Below, in pieces: positions 12,735 through 23,852 of a stretch of DNA of 64,000 nt. Numbering within the stretch: position 1 is the first letter of the stretch; every line of letters starts with the position of its first letter. The DNA lies in the NCBI RefSeq assembly GCF_022539505.1, contig NC_061510.1, forward strand, positions 281,602,715 through 281,666,714, written 5' to 3'. The notes below the pieces were generated by a model, which did no database searches, was not told the origin of the DNA, and saw nothing but the letters and a program-made list of their open reading frames with translations. This DNA comes from Lolium rigidum. Lineage: Eukaryota; Streptophyta; Magnoliopsida; Poales; Poaceae. The position numbers and the translations under genes were made by a program.

Positions 12735-14841
12735 TCAAGTATTATCAAGAGATGAAGCATCAACATCATAATTTGTTCTAATAATAGAATCAAAAGGTAA
12801 CTTCATTCTCTTTCTAGGGAAGTGTTCCATACCTTTCTTGAGAGGAAATTGATATTTAATATTACCTTCCTTCATATCAATGATAGCACCAACGGTTCGA
12901 AGAAAAGGTCTTCCCAATATAATGGGACAAGATGCATTGCATTCAATATCCAAGACAACAAAATCAACGGGGACAAGGTTATTGTTAACGGTAATGCGAA
13001 CATTATCAACTCTCCCCAAAGGTCTCTTTGTAGAGTTATCAGCAAGATTAACATCCAAATAACAATTTTGCAATGGTGGCAAGTCAAGCATATTATAGAT
13101 CTTTCTAGGCATAACGGAAATACTTGCACCAAGATCACATAAAGCATTACAATCAAAGTCATTGACCTTCATCTTAATGATGGGCTCCCAACCATCCTCT
13201 AACTTCCTAGGAATAGAAGTTTCACGATTTAATTTCTCTTCTCTAGCTTTTATGAGAGCATTTGTAATATGTTTCGTGAAAGCCAAATTTATAGCACTAG
13301 CATTAGGACTCTTAGCAAGTTTTTGTAAGAACTTTATAACTTCAGAGATATGGCAATCATCAAAATCCAAACCATTATAATCTAAAGCAATGGGATCATT
13401 AACCCCAATGTTGGAAAAAATTTCAGCAGTTTTATCACAGGCAGTTTCAGCAGTTTTAGCAGTTTCCGGCAGTTTTGCACGCTTTGCATTAGAAGTGGAA
13501 ACATTGCCAACACCAATTATTTTACCATTAATAGTAGGAGGTGCAGCAACATGTGTAGCATTAGCAATACTAGTGGTGGTAATAGTCCAAACTTTAGCTA
13601 TATTATCTTCTTTTTCATTTTCTTCTTTCTCCCACCTAGCACGCAATTCGGCCATCAATCTTATATTCTCATTAATTCTAACTTGGATGGCATTTGCTGT
13701 AGTAAAAAATTTATTATTATGATTTTCATTAGGCATAACTTCGATTTCAAAAGATCAACATCAGCAGCAAGACTATCGACTTTAGAAGCAAGTATATCAA
13801 TTTTCCCAAGCTTTTCTTCAACAGATTTGTTAAAAGCAGTTTGTGTACTAATAAATTCTTTAAGCATAGCTTCAAGTCCAGGGGGTGTGTTCCTATTATT
13901 GTTGTAAGAATTCCCATAAGAATTACCATAGCCGTTGCCATTATTATAAGGATATGGCCTATAGTTGTTACTGGAATTGTTCCGATAAGCATTATTGTTG
14001 AAATTGTTATTTTTAATGAAGTTTACATCAACATGTTCTTCTTGAGCAACCAATGAAGCTAACGGAACATTATTAGGATCAATATTTTTCCTATCATTCA
14101 CAAGCATAGACATAATAGCATCAATCTTATCATTCAAGGAAGAGGTTTCTTCGACAGAATTTACCTTCTTACCTTGTGGAGCTCTTTCCGTGTGCCATTC
14201 AGAGTAATTAATCATCATATTATCAAGAAGCTTTGTTGCTTCACCAAGAGTGATGGACATAAAGGTACCTCCAGCAGATGAATCCAATAGGTTCCGCGAA
14301 GAAAAATTCAGTCCTGCATAAAAGGTTTGGATGATCATCCAAGTAGTCAGTCCATGGGTTGGGCAATTTTTAACCAAAGATTTCATTCTTTCCCATGCTT
14401 GTGCAACATGCTCATTATCCAGTTATTTAAAATTCATTATGCTACTCCTTGAAGATATAATTTTAGCAGGGGGATAATATCTACCAATAAAAGCATCCTT
14501 GCATTTAGTCCATGAATCAATACTATTCTTAGGCAGAGATAGGAACCAATCTTTAGCTCTTCCTCTTAATGAGAAAGGAAACAATTTTAATTTTATAATG
14601 TCACCATCTACATCTTTATACTTTTGCATTTCACATAGTTCAACAAAGTTATTGAGATGGGCAGCAGCATCATCAGAACTAACACCAGAAAATTGCTCTC
14701 GCATAACAAGATTCGATGAAAGCGGGTTTAATTTCAAAGAATTCCGTCTGTAGTAGCAGGTGGAGCAATAGGTGTGCATAAGAAATCATTATTATTTGTG
14801 GTTGTGAAGTCACACAACTTAGTATTTTCAGGAGTACCCAT
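12735..14841 (-). pseudogene. Gag-protease polyprotein of element A, degenerate
   Basis: The likely start is the ATG at 14841 (MGTPENTKLCDF). The gag core follows (HLNNFVELCEMQKYKDVDGD, LFPFSLRGRAKDWFLSLP), then an Asn/Tyr-rich linker, a coiled-coil region and a retropepsin-like domain with CDLGASISVMP and a later ILGRPFLRTVGA, ending at 12735. Gag packages element RNA; the protease would process the polyprotein. Breaks: a frameshift near 14750, an in-frame TAA at 14423-14425 where the family has Gln (CAA to TAA), and a one-base loss near 13740 between gag and protease frames. The active site is DLGAS, as in Athila-like plant elements, and not D-S/T-G. No RT or integrase follows, so the element depends on enzymes from elsewhere. 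Confidence 0.85.
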
Positions 14842-15064
14842 TTTAGCAATAGTAAATAAAGCAAACTAGATAAAGTAAATGCAAGTAACTAATTTTTTTG
14901 TGTTTTTGATATAGCAAACAAGATAGTAAATAAAGTAAAACTAGCAACTAATTTTTTTGTGTTTTGATTTAGTGCAGCAAACAAAGTAGTAAATAAAGTA
15001 AAGTAAGACAAAAAGAAAGTAAAGAGATTGGGATGTGGAGACTCCCCTTGCAGCGTGTCTTGAT

Positions 15065-15083
15065 CTCCCCGGCAACGGCGCCA
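15065..15083 (-). promoter_or_regulatory. Primer-binding site of element A (tRNA-Asp type)
   Basis: On the minus strand TGGCGCCGTTGCCGGGGA lies 11 bases inside the 5' LTR end. It is complementary to the 3' end of plant tRNA-Asp(GUC), the expected primer for minus-strand DNA. Confidence 0.85.
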
Positions 15084-15094
15084 GAAAAAGAGCT

Positions 15095-16687
15095 TGATAT
15101 GCGTACAGCACGCGTCCGTTGGGAACCCCAAGAGGAAGGTGTGATGCGTACAGCGGAAAGTTTTCCCTCAGTAAGAAACCAAGGTTTATCGAACCAGTAG
15201 GAGCCAAGAAGCATGTTGAAGGTTGATGGCGGCGAGATGTAGTGCGGCGCAACACCAGGGATTCCAGCGCCAACGTGGAACCTGCACAACACAACCAAAG
15301 TACTTTGCCCCAACGAAACGAGTGAGGTTGTCAATCTCACCGGCTTGCTCGTAACAAAGGATTAGATGTATAGTGTGGATGATGATTGTTTACGGAAAAC
15401 GAGTAGAACAAGTATTGCGAGTAGATTGTATTCGATGTAAAAGAATGGACCGGGGTCCACGAGTTCACTAGAGGTGTCTCTCCCATAAGATAAATAGCAT
15501 GTTGGGTGAACAAATTACAGTTGGGCAATTGACAAATAGAGAGGGCATGACCATGCACATACATGATATGATGAGTATTGTGAGATTTAATTGGGCATTA
15601 TGACAAAATACATAGACCGCTATCCAGCATGCATCTATGCCTAAAAAGTCCACCTTCAGGTTATCATCCGAACCCCTTCCAGTATTAAGTTGCAAACAAC
15701 GAGACAATTGCATTAAGTATGGTGCGTAATGTAATCAATAACTACATCCTCGGACATAGCATCAATGTTTTATCCCTAGTGGCAACAGCACATCCATAAC
15801 CTTAGAGGTTTCTGTCACTCCCCCAGATTCACGGAGGCATGAACCCACTATCGAGCATAAATACTCCCTCTTGGAGTTAAGAGTAAAACCTTGGCCAGAG
15901 CCTCTACTAATAACGGAGAGCATGCAAGATCATAAACAACACATAGATATAAATTGATAATCAACATAACATAGTATTCTCTATCCATCGGATCCCAACA
16001 AACACAACATATAGCATTACGGATAGATGATCTTGATCATGTTAGGCAGCTCACAAGATCCGACAATGAAGCACATAAGGAGAAGACAACCATCTAGCTA
16101 CTGCTATGGACCCATAGTCCAGGGGTGAACTACTCACTCATCACTCCGGAGGCGACCATGGCGGTGTAGAGTCCTCCGGGAGATGAATCCCCTCTCCGGC
16201 AGGGTGCCGGAGCCGATCTCCTGAATCCCCCGAGATGGGATTGGCGGCGGTGGCGTCTCTGGAAGGTTTTCCGTATCGTGGCTCTCGATCGGGGGTTTCG
16301 CGACGAAGACTATTTGTAGGCGGAAGGGCAGGTCAGGGGGCCACACGAGGGGCCCAGTTGACAGGCCGGCGCGGCCAAGGCTTGGGCCGCGCCGCCCTAT
16401 TGTCTGGCCACCTCGTGGCCCCACTTCGTCTCCTCTTCGGTCTTCTGGAAGCTTCGTGGCGAAATAGGCCCCTGGGCTTTGATTTCGTCCAATTCCGAGA
16501 ATATTTCCTTACTAGTATTTCTGAAACCAAAAACAGCAGAAAACAGCAACTGGCTCTTCGGCATCTCGTTAATAGGTTAGTGTCGGAAAATGCATAAATA
16601 TGACATAAAGTATGCATAAAACATGTAGATATCATCAATAATGTGGCATGGAACATAAGAAATTATCGATACGTCGGAGACGTATCA
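15095..16687 (-). repeat. 5' LTR of element A
   Basis: On the minus strand it starts TGATACGTCTCCG at 16687 and ends ...ATATCA at 15095. Six sites between 15319 and 15702 carry an extra base relative to the 3' LTR, all of the form CAG versus CGAG (see findings). Confidence 0.9.
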
Positions 16688-16692
16688 CCCAA

Positions 16693-16728
16693 CACTGTCT
16701 ACAGGAATAGAGGCGTGCGTATACATCA
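16693..16728 (+). repeat. 3' LTR of element B, last 36 bases
   Basis: Continues the LTR interrupted at 8554 (gcccaa|cactgtctacaggaatag) and ends atacatca at 16728. The next bases return to the gag frame of element C. Confidence 0.8.
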
Positions 16729-17848
16729 CGGTTGCACGCAGTAGACATGCTAGAACCACTCGTACTTGCAGCAGGTTCGGGCTTCTTTGTGTTGGACACA
16801 TTGGAGACCGGCTTGCTAGACTGAGTAGAATAAGGTGCGGGGCGCGAAGATGGCGCCGGCGCTGTGGATGGAGGCGCCCTAGGCGTGTAGCTCCCAGCTC
16901 CCGTAGCACGACCTTTAACTTGAGCCTCTCTTCAGCCAAATGTGATTCAGCTTCTCTCGCATGATGTAGAAACTCATTCATAGTGGTGTAACTGTGATGA
17001 TGAACAATGCCTTTGATATCAAACTTCAAGCCATGTAGAAAGCGATTCATTGTCATCTCAAGTGACTCACGGACATGGCCACGCTGCATAAGCATCTCCA
17101 TCTCCATGAAATAAGTATCAAAAAATTTCACACCTTGTCTCAATAGGGTCAACTTATCATATATCGAACGCAGATAATTGGTGGGCACGAAACAAGCTTG
17201 CATAAGAGCCTTTATCTCATGCCATGTATGAACTGGCAGCTCATTATCTTCTTGATGAGTGCGTGTCACTCCATCCCACCAACGCAGTGCGTAACCATCA
17301 AATTCTGAGGAAGCAAGCATGACCTTCCTATCTTCAGTATAAGTATGTAAGCGCCATAACTTCTCAATCTTCAGCTCCCAAGTGAGGTATTCTTCAACAT
17401 CAACACCTCCTTCAAATTTGGGTATCGAGAACTTTGGCTTACCCAATCCGTCTTCTTCCTCAAACCTACGACCTTGGCGTCCGAGTTCAACGAACCCACG
17501 ACCGCAGTTACCACGCCCAGCACCACGACCAACACCAGGTGCTTCATCTTGAAGCTCAACATCTTCATCTTCATGGTGTTGTTGTTTTTGGGTCAAATTA
17601 TCTACAGCGAGTGTCAGTGCTTGAATAATGCGTTGTATATCCATCATTTGATCTTGCATAGCATTGACGGTCGCATTAGTAGTATCAAGCTTTTTGGAAA
17701 CCCCATCAATGGTCTCCTTTAGTTCTTCGTCCTGAACGCGGAATTCACGACACATCTCATTATGAAAAGCTTCATACTCCCTCCATGTCATCACATCAGC
17801 AACATCCTTGTTTTTCTGGTTAACAATTTTCTCATCACTAGAAGACAT
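16729..17848 (-). pseudogene. Gag of element C, truncated by element B
   Basis: Starts at the ATG at 17848 (MSSSDEKIVNQKNKD). It has an N-terminal coiled-coil-like stretch, an acidic segment, a Gly/Arg-rich patch, then the retrotransposon gag core: KFSIPKFEGGVDVEEYLTWE, then LRWWDGV, HTWHEIKALMQACFVP and the RFLHGLKFDIKGIV/EAESHLAEE region. The family continues with a Ser/Pro-rich linker; here a one-base frameshift near 16918 moves the linker to another frame, and at 16728 the LTR of B replaces the rest. The continuous frame therefore ends inside B's LTR. Capsid role is known for the family; this copy cannot make a full Gag. Confidence 0.85.
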
Positions 17849-18763
17849 GGTTACTAGATTAGTGCATAAAACAAATATATATGGCGGTACTCTCACAACT
17901 CACTCAAAACTGATAAGAAAAGGAAATCTTACCGCTCCAAAGTAAATTAGTATTGCTTACCACTTGTAGTGATGACTAGTGCACGGATGTGGCGAAGCGA
18001 ATATAAAGGGTATAAGAACAATCACACAACAAAGCAGGGTATTTGCGGGGTTGTAGGTGGTCTACCTATTTGCACCAATAACAAGCTCTAGCGCTGACCG
18101 TGGACAACCAATGATACTCACACAAGGCGATAAATGTGGCAACGCAACTATATGGATGAAAGGTTGCAATGCACTTGAGAGACGCTATTAAAGCTCAATG
18201 GGACAGGCACAAGATTGCTCAACTATGGGTGCAGTTAAAGAAAACTTAGGCCTTCACTTAATTCTACTAGCACTTCACTTTTTATTTTTGGAATTTTCTT
18301 TTTATCACACGCAGCTATGTAGCTCTTTTTGCTTCTTTTCAATTTTCTCTTTTTTGTTTTTTGATTTTATGACTCAACTTCTTGATGACACGGCCAATAG
18401 ATAATGCAAAGCACCAAAACCCTAATGAGCAGCTTGTCGAGCGGTAAAACTAGTCTCTTATGGGGAAGTTCCTAGTCACTTTTATCGAAAGGCTGTGGCT
18501 ATGGTTGGGACAAACACATTGTATGCTATGTGGACTCGGAGCAACAAAAACTGACTCTAGATGAAAGCGGAGACACAAACCCTAACAATAGTAGATGGAA
18601 GAAAAAGATACGCAAAAACAACTACGAAAAGCAACTAAAACTCGAAATTAGTGCAATCTAAGGCTATGACAAACCCTAACCCTAATATTTTTGGCTTTTT
18701 TTGTATAGGAAAACACTCAACTATGGGGTGGATTGTGGATGGCTTACCGAGGAAACACTGAAA
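17849..18763 (-). other. Leader region of element C
   Basis: Lies between primer-binding site and gag ATG. AT-rich, with no convincing reading frame on either strand. Long leaders are usual in plant gypsy elements. Confidence 0.6.
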
Positions 18764-18773
18764 TCTGATACCA
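18764..18773 (-). promoter_or_regulatory. Primer-binding site of element C (tRNA-Met type)
   Basis: The minus strand reads TGGTATCAGA three bases after the LTR end (...cttatca). This is complementary to the 3' end of initiator tRNA-Met. Confidence 0.75.
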
Positions 18774-18776
18774 AGA

Positions 18777-19500
18777 TGATAAGGGATGGCCCGATCTTCT
18801 CATTAAGCAACGGTGGTGATGATGATCACGGGATGAACACAGTGGAGATAACTTGATAATTAAGTGGATGATAACTTGTATGACGCAACGAGATCTCTCG
18901 ATTAGTCCCTTTCGCCAATGCAACAACTCTCAACCCTGCAAGATATTCGCAACTCCACACACTTGCGCATGTAGCCGGCGACCACGAAGCGGTAAGTTGC
19001 AACCTTCTAATTCCCAATGGAACATCAGATCACACAAGACTTTCAGAATTACACCAAATCAAGGCAATATGGTGTAGGGATTCAATAGAGTTGCAAAGCA
19101 ATTAACTATGAACTAGGGTTTATCTTAAACGTGGTCTAAACCTAATTTGGGGGCGTCCTGGGCACTTATATAGGGATTCAGGATGACCAGGGGTCGAAAA
19201 TGTAAATAGAAAACCGACCCAGATCGGATCTGGTCGAGACAGACTCGGAGTCGGCCGGTCTGGGGGCCGGTCGACCGGGCCTGGGGCCGGGCCATCCGGT
19301 TTCAACCGGGTCTAGCACCGGGTGGCAACCGTGCTAGGCGTCCAGGCTTACTGGATAGTGCCCGGTTCGCACAAGCGTGGCGTCCGGTTTGGACCGGACG
19401 GATCCGGCGTGGAAGCCGGTCGAACCGGGGCTGGGGCCGGGTGGCCCGGCGGCACGGCCGGTCGGACCGGGCCTAGCGCCGGCCTGAACTGCATCTATTC
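18777..19500 (-). repeat. LTR of element C (left limit exact, right limit approximate)
   Basis: The minus-strand LTR end is ...cttatca at 18777. A TATA-like element (minus strand ccctatataagtg) lies near 19155-19168. Upstream are accgg/ccggtc-rich short repeats (19200-19490). With one LTR in view, its start cannot be fixed; it may overlap the polyprotein tail. Confidence 0.6.
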
Positions 19501-19870
19501 CTCTCGCGCATGCCTCCCGCTCCTCCCTTGCGCGTCCATGGGATGTCTTCATGTTCAGCTCCATGTCTAGCTTCATGCCCAATTTCTTGTCCAGCTGCTC
19601 TTCTCCTCCTCATGCGATGCTTGCTCCTTCTTCATACCTAATCATACATATGTAATAGGACTTATGCAATATAAAGTTCTCATCGATCAAAGTATCACTT
19701 AGGAACAAATTCACCTGTTGTTTAAGTAGCTTCGCACGAGCTTGTGTCATTGGTCCAATCCTGACTTCATTGGACTTGAGCTTCACAGCAGGAACATCTT
19801 CATCTTGCAATGACGGAGGTTGTAGTGTAGTAGGGATGTCCTCATCATCGAGGATGAGCCTCCCTAAACT
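19334..19870 (-). pseudogene. C-terminal tail of a gypsy polyprotein
   Basis: The minus strand encodes VRIGPMTQARAKLLKQQVNL, a motif (GPMTRARAK) near the C-terminus of many plant gypsy polyproteins. It then runs into EEGASIA, a stop at 19610-19612, and a continuing Met/Leu/Glu-rich repeat tail to 19334. The stop fits CGA to TGA, since relatives read ARGGEE here. RT and integrase are absent; only the tail survives before the LTR. Confidence 0.65.
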
Positions 19871-19879
19871 TGCAATCGG

Positions 19880-20457
19880 ACTATAATGAAATAGAATATT
19901 CTAAACCTAAAAATTACTTTTCCGAAAAAATCATGAGCATTAGATCACGTTCCTGTAGTTCAAATATGATCGACTTCGTGCCGACTTGGCCGAAATTTGT
20001 CTTTTTCAAGAGGGTTGGATGGAAATGTTTCAGATACCCCAATTGGGAAATTGTGTATGTAAGGTAGTATGCTATTTTTGAAAAATGGGGTGGTACCATT
20101 GTGAACTTTCATTTTATGGTTGCTTCACAAAGCATCCTATTTTTGGGACGGAAAATGGAAAATAGCTTGTTGGTGCTACAAAAATAAAAGCTTCCTCCTG
20201 CAACATTTGTTCGCCATCCCAAGATACACATGTGTGCACAATATGGGCACATTATCACAAACTATGCGACGATTCTAGCCATGACAATGGTCGTTCGGCG
20301 TGAAAGCCATGAAACATAGCACATGATAGCTCATTTTTGAGAAGCTTTTTGAGATACTTGCAATATTCCAAGTTTGATATTTTTCAATATAGATCTTATT
20401 TTCCTGTAAATTTTGATATCTTATTTGTATTTTTCCAAATTATAATAATTTAGTTAT
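19880..20457. other. Unassigned AT-rich spacer, probably interior of a second CACTA element
   Basis: No gene seen. The last 15 bases (20443-20457, taataatttagttat) are the left TSD copy of LINE H; the matching copy at 60110-60124 leads into CACTA subterminal repeats ending at 60370. So this spacer is likely part of the same CACTA element, although its left end was not found. Confidence 0.5.
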
Positions 20458-20594
20458 GGAGATGAAACCCAAAGGAACCTCGGTGGGGTGTAACCCTCTT
20501 AGCGACGCGCCACATCGGAACCCGGGTGTGGTGTCAAATGAGCAAGGGCCAGGCCGTCACCCCCTTGGTGGCGCCATATCTTGATCTGGATATG

Positions 20595-21115
20595 GTGATA
20601 AGTGAGCAATGGTCGGGTCGCCGCATCCTTAGTGGCGCGCTGCACCGACGCCCCGGTGTAGTGAAAAATGAGCAAGGGTCTCCGCATTTGACTCGACGAG
20701 TGCGGAGGGCAAGGAAGTTAGCCGAGCCTAGGAGGATACGCTTAGGTAGCAGGAACGTAGGGTCCCTGACGGGTAAGTTACGGGAGTTAGTTGATATGGC
20801 GGTGAGGAGGCGTGTTGATGTCCTATGCGTCCAAGAGACCAAATGGAAGGGACAAAAGGCAAAGGAGGTGGAGGATACCGGTTTCAAGTTGTGGTACACG
20901 AGGACAACTTCAAACAAAAATGGAGTAGACATCTTGGTCAATAAGAGCCTCAGGAATGGAGTTCTAGACGTCAAGAGGCAAGGGGACTGGATGATCCTTG
21001 TCAAGCTGGTTGTTGGGGACTTAGTCCTCAATGTTATCAGCGCGTATACCCCACAAGTAAGCCACAATGAGAGCACCAAGAGGGAGTTATGCGAAGGCCT
21101 GGAGGACTTGGTTAA
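20595..21115 (+). pseudogene. LINE H ORF, 5' part: endonuclease N-terminal half
   Basis: The reading frame starts near 20526-20595 and runs to the D insertion. It carries LGSRNVGSLTGKLREL, then VDVLCVQETKWKGQ with the conserved Glu of the apurinic-type endonuclease (EEP fold), and WMILVKLVVGDLVLNVISAY. The reading frame stops artificially where element D begins after GLEDLV. The enzyme would nick target DNA to prime reverse transcription. It continues at 57573. Confidence 0.85.
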
Positions 21116-22767
21116 TGATACGCCTCCAACGTATCTATAATTTCTTATGTTCCGTGCTAGTTTTATGACAATACCTACATGTTTTATTCATACTTTATAT
21201 CATTTTGATGCATTTTTCGGTACTAACCTATTAACAAGATGCCGAAGCGCCGGTTCTCGTTTTCTGCTGTTTTTGGTTTCAGAAATCCTACACAGGAAAT
21301 ATTCTTGGAATTGGACGTAACAAAAGCCCACGGCCCTATTTTCCACGGAGTATTCCAGAACATCGAAGAAGAGTCGGAGACGGCCAGCAGGGGGGCACCC
21401 CATAGGGCGGCGCGGCCCACCCTCCTGGCGCGCCCAGGTGTGGGGAGCCCACCCCCGACGCTGCCCCTTCGCCTATATATTCCTTCGTATCGGAAAACCC
21501 TAGTACCGAGAGCCAAAATACGAGAAAACTAACTGAGACGCCGCCGCCGTCAATCCCATCTCGGGGGATTTTGAAGATCTCCTCCGACACCCTGCCGGAG
21601 AGGGGAATCATCACCGGAGGGCTCTACATCACCATGCCCACCTCTGGAGTGATGCGTGAGTAGTTTATCCTTGGACTATGGGTCCATAGCAGTAGCTAGA
21701 TGGATGTATTCTCCTATTATGCCATCATGTTTAGATCTTGTGAGCTGCCTATCATGATAAAGATCATCTTATTGTAATGCTACATGTTGTGTTTGTTGGG
21801 ATCCGATGAATATGGAATACTATGTCAAGTTGATTATCGATCTATCATATATGTGTTGTTTATGATCTTGCCTGCTCTCCGTTGCTAGTAGAGGCTCTGG
21901 CCAAGTTGATACTTGTAACTACAAGAGGGAGTATTTGTGCTAGATAGTGGGTCCATGCCTCCATTGAATCTGGGATAGTAATAGAAAGTTCTAAGGTTGT
22001 GGATGTGATGTTGCCACTAGGGATAAAATATCAATGCTTTGTCTAGGGATATTTGTATTGTTTACATTACGCACAGTACTTAATGCAATTGCCTGTTGTT
22101 TGCAACTTAATACTGGAAGGGGTGCGGATGCTAACCCGAAGGTGGACTTTTTAGGCATAGATGCATGCTGGATGGCGGTCTATGTTCTTTGTCGTAATGC
22201 CCTAAGTAAATCTCATAGTAGTCATCATGATATGTATGTGCATTGTTATGCCTTCTCTATTTGGCAATTGCCCAACTGTAATTTGTTCACCCAACATGTT
22301 ATTTATCTTATTGGAGAGACACCACTAGTGAACTGTGGACCCCGATCCATTCTTTTACATCTGAAATAGAACCTACTGCAATCATTGTTCTCTGTTGTTC
22401 TTTGCAAGCAAACATCATTCTCCAGACCATACGTTTAATCCTTTGTTTTCAGCAAGCCAGTGAGATTGACAACCTCACTGTTAAGTTGGGGCAAAGTATT
22501 TTGATTGTGTTGTGCAGTTTCCACTTTGGCGCCGGAATCCCTGGTGTTGCGCCGCACTACACTTCTTCACCAACAACCTTCACGTGGCCTTCATCTCCTA
22601 CTGGTTCGATAACCTTGGTTTCTTACTGAGGGAAAACTCACTGCTGTACGCATCACACCTTCCTCTTGGGGTTCCCAACGGACGTGTGCTTTACCGTCAC
22701 AAGCAGCTACTTTGCTGGCGCCGTCGCCGGGGAGGAATCAACACTCCATCACCGTCACGCGCCATCT
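21116..22767 (+). repeat. 5' LTR of element D
   Basis: Starts TGATACGCCTCC and ends ...cgccatct where the 3' LTR has ...cgccatca, so the terminal base differs. Reading frames here are LTR translations and not genes. Confidence 0.9.
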
Positions 22768-22777
22768 AACACTTTTC

Positions 22778-22795
22778 TGGAGCCGTTGCCGGGGA
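22778..22795 (+). promoter_or_regulatory. Primer-binding site of element D (tRNA-Asp type, one mismatch)
   Basis: TGGAGCCGTTGCCGGGGA differs at one base (A for C) from the complement of the tRNA-Asp 3' end found in element A. It lies 10 bases after the LTR. Confidence 0.8.
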
Positions 22796-22943
22796 GATCA
22801 AGACACGCTGCAAGGGGAGTCTCTCACACCCAATCTCTTTACTTTGTTTATTGTCTTGCTTTATTTTATTTTCTGTCTTGTTTGCTTTCTTTATATCAAA
22901 AACACAAAAAAATAGTTACATGCATTTAATTTATTTTGTTATC

Positions 22944-23852
22944 ATGTCTAGTCCTGTACTTGTTACTCTATCACCTGAGGAATTGATCTTTACTTTTAAA
23001 CAAGGGGATGAGGAGAGTTTTAAAGAAGCTTGGTCTAAATTTTTTAATTCTTATAGTAAAACAGAACCTAAAATGACTCTAAGCCGGCTTCTTAGTAACT
23101 TTTATTTTGGGCTTACTCTTCGCTATAAATATGCCTTGGATGCTGTAGTGGGAGGAGATTTCCTTCATTGCTATGAGGATCAAGCTTTTAATGCCATGAA
23201 AAAATTGGTTGCATCATCTAGCTCGGCTAATAAGTTTGATTCATCTCTTGTTAGTATTCATAATAGATTAAACACTCTCGAGACAAATATATCTTGTTTA
23301 AAAGAAGGGTATAATCAGATTCATGAATATTATGATTATGTTCTAGTAAACTTTGAACCTTCAATGTGGGTCCCTACTATTAAGGTTACTATTTGTGGTG
23401 AAACTTTTTATGCCCGTTGTGATATTATGTCTGAGTTTTGCCTTATGCCTAAAAGTATTTATGAATCTTTGACACTTTAGGGACTTACTGAAGATGGAGA
23501 AGGAATAACTCTTACTGATAACTCTGTTATAATTCCTAAGGGAATAACTGAAGGTGTGTTCACAACCTTTCTTGGAAGAACGGTATCCACTGATTATATC
23601 GTTATTGAATGTGTAGGGACAGGACAAATCACACTTGGAAGATCCCTGCTGAAACTCTTGGGAGCAACCATAGATGTGGGGAAAGGCAGTCTAAATTTTA
23701 CCTCTACACCCGGAGGTTGTCATGTATTCCCTAGACCAAAGAATAAGAATAAGAGTAAGAGGGGTAGGCGTAAAGCCCGTGGCAATAATGCTAATGCTTC
23801 TTCTCTTGATGTTACTTGTTTTCACTTTCTGCGCCTAGCTGAAAGGCGTTAA
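22944..23852 (+). pseudogene. Short gag-protease protein of element D
   Basis: Starts at the ATG at 22944 (MSSPVLVTLSPEELI). It has a gag-like N-terminal half (ESFKEAWSKFFNSYSK, LLSNFYFGLTLRYKYAL), a coiled-coil-like linker, then a retropepsin-like fold (TIKVTICGETFYARCD, later ITLGRSLLKLLGATIDVGKG) and a basic tail ending at 23850-23852. An in-frame TAG at 23478-23480 interrupts it after ESLTL; the frame continues unchanged behind it. At the protease active site the family reads CDLGAS, but here CDIMSE, so the catalytic motif is lost. With about 300 residues and no RT or integrase, this is a reduced gag-protease of a non-autonomous element. Confidence 0.8.

Larger units (their letters stand above)
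8555..16687 (-). mobile_element. Complete gypsy LTR retrotransposon A (gag-protease only)
   Basis: Both LTRs are present (8555-10144 and 15095-16687, about 1.59 kb each) with TG...CA ends, and a perfect 5-bp TSD cccaa flanks the element (8550-8554 and 16688-16692). It runs on the minus strand: 5' LTR at right, tRNA-Asp-type primer-binding site, gag-protease, then a non-coding stretch of about 2.6 kb. No reverse transcriptase, RNase H or integrase is present. The total of 8133 bp, LTR size and gag-only coding resemble the Sabrina-like group of Triticeae gypsy elements; that name is from memory and unverified. It inserted into the 3' LTR of element B. Confidence 0.92.
6529..16728 (+). mobile_element. 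Gypsy-type LTR retrotransposon B, 3' part (host of element A)
   Basis: Visible parts are the 3' internal non-coding region (6529-7168), a polypurine-like tract aagcttggggatgc directly before the LTR, and a 3' LTR starting TGATACGTCTCC at 7169. The LTR runs to 8554, is interrupted by element A, and resumes at 16693 to end ...atacatca at 16728. Joined LTR length is about 1.42 kb. The internal region is colinear (inverted) with element A at 10145-10785, so A, B and D are related families. The 5' LTR and coding region lie left of the window. B is inserted in the gag of element C; cggtt at 16729-16733 is the expected right copy of its TSD, but the left copy cannot be checked. Confidence 0.8.
16729..19880 (-). 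mobile_element. Gypsy LTR retrotransposon C, fragment (pol tail, LTR, gag)
   Basis: On the minus strand the order is: end of a polyprotein (about 19870-19334), an LTR ending at 18777, a tRNA-Met-type primer site (18764-18773), leader, and gag (17848-16729) cut by element B. A polyprotein tail upstream of an LTR and a gag downstream of it on the same strand means the LTR is shared by two tandem copies, or that two elements are abutted. The remaining gag/pol lies left of the window. The right boundary near 19880 is judged only from loss of homology. Confidence 0.7.

Noticed and set aside
15065..15083. tRNA-like sequence (tccccggcaacggcgcca)
   Set aside because: Only the 18-base tRNA-Asp 3' end; this is a retrotransposon primer-binding site and not a tRNA gene.
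22851..22943. Upstream Met start for the D gag frame
   Set aside because: The leader MSCFILFSVLFAFF comes from the AT-rich untranslated region; ATG 22944 matches the family start MSSPV.
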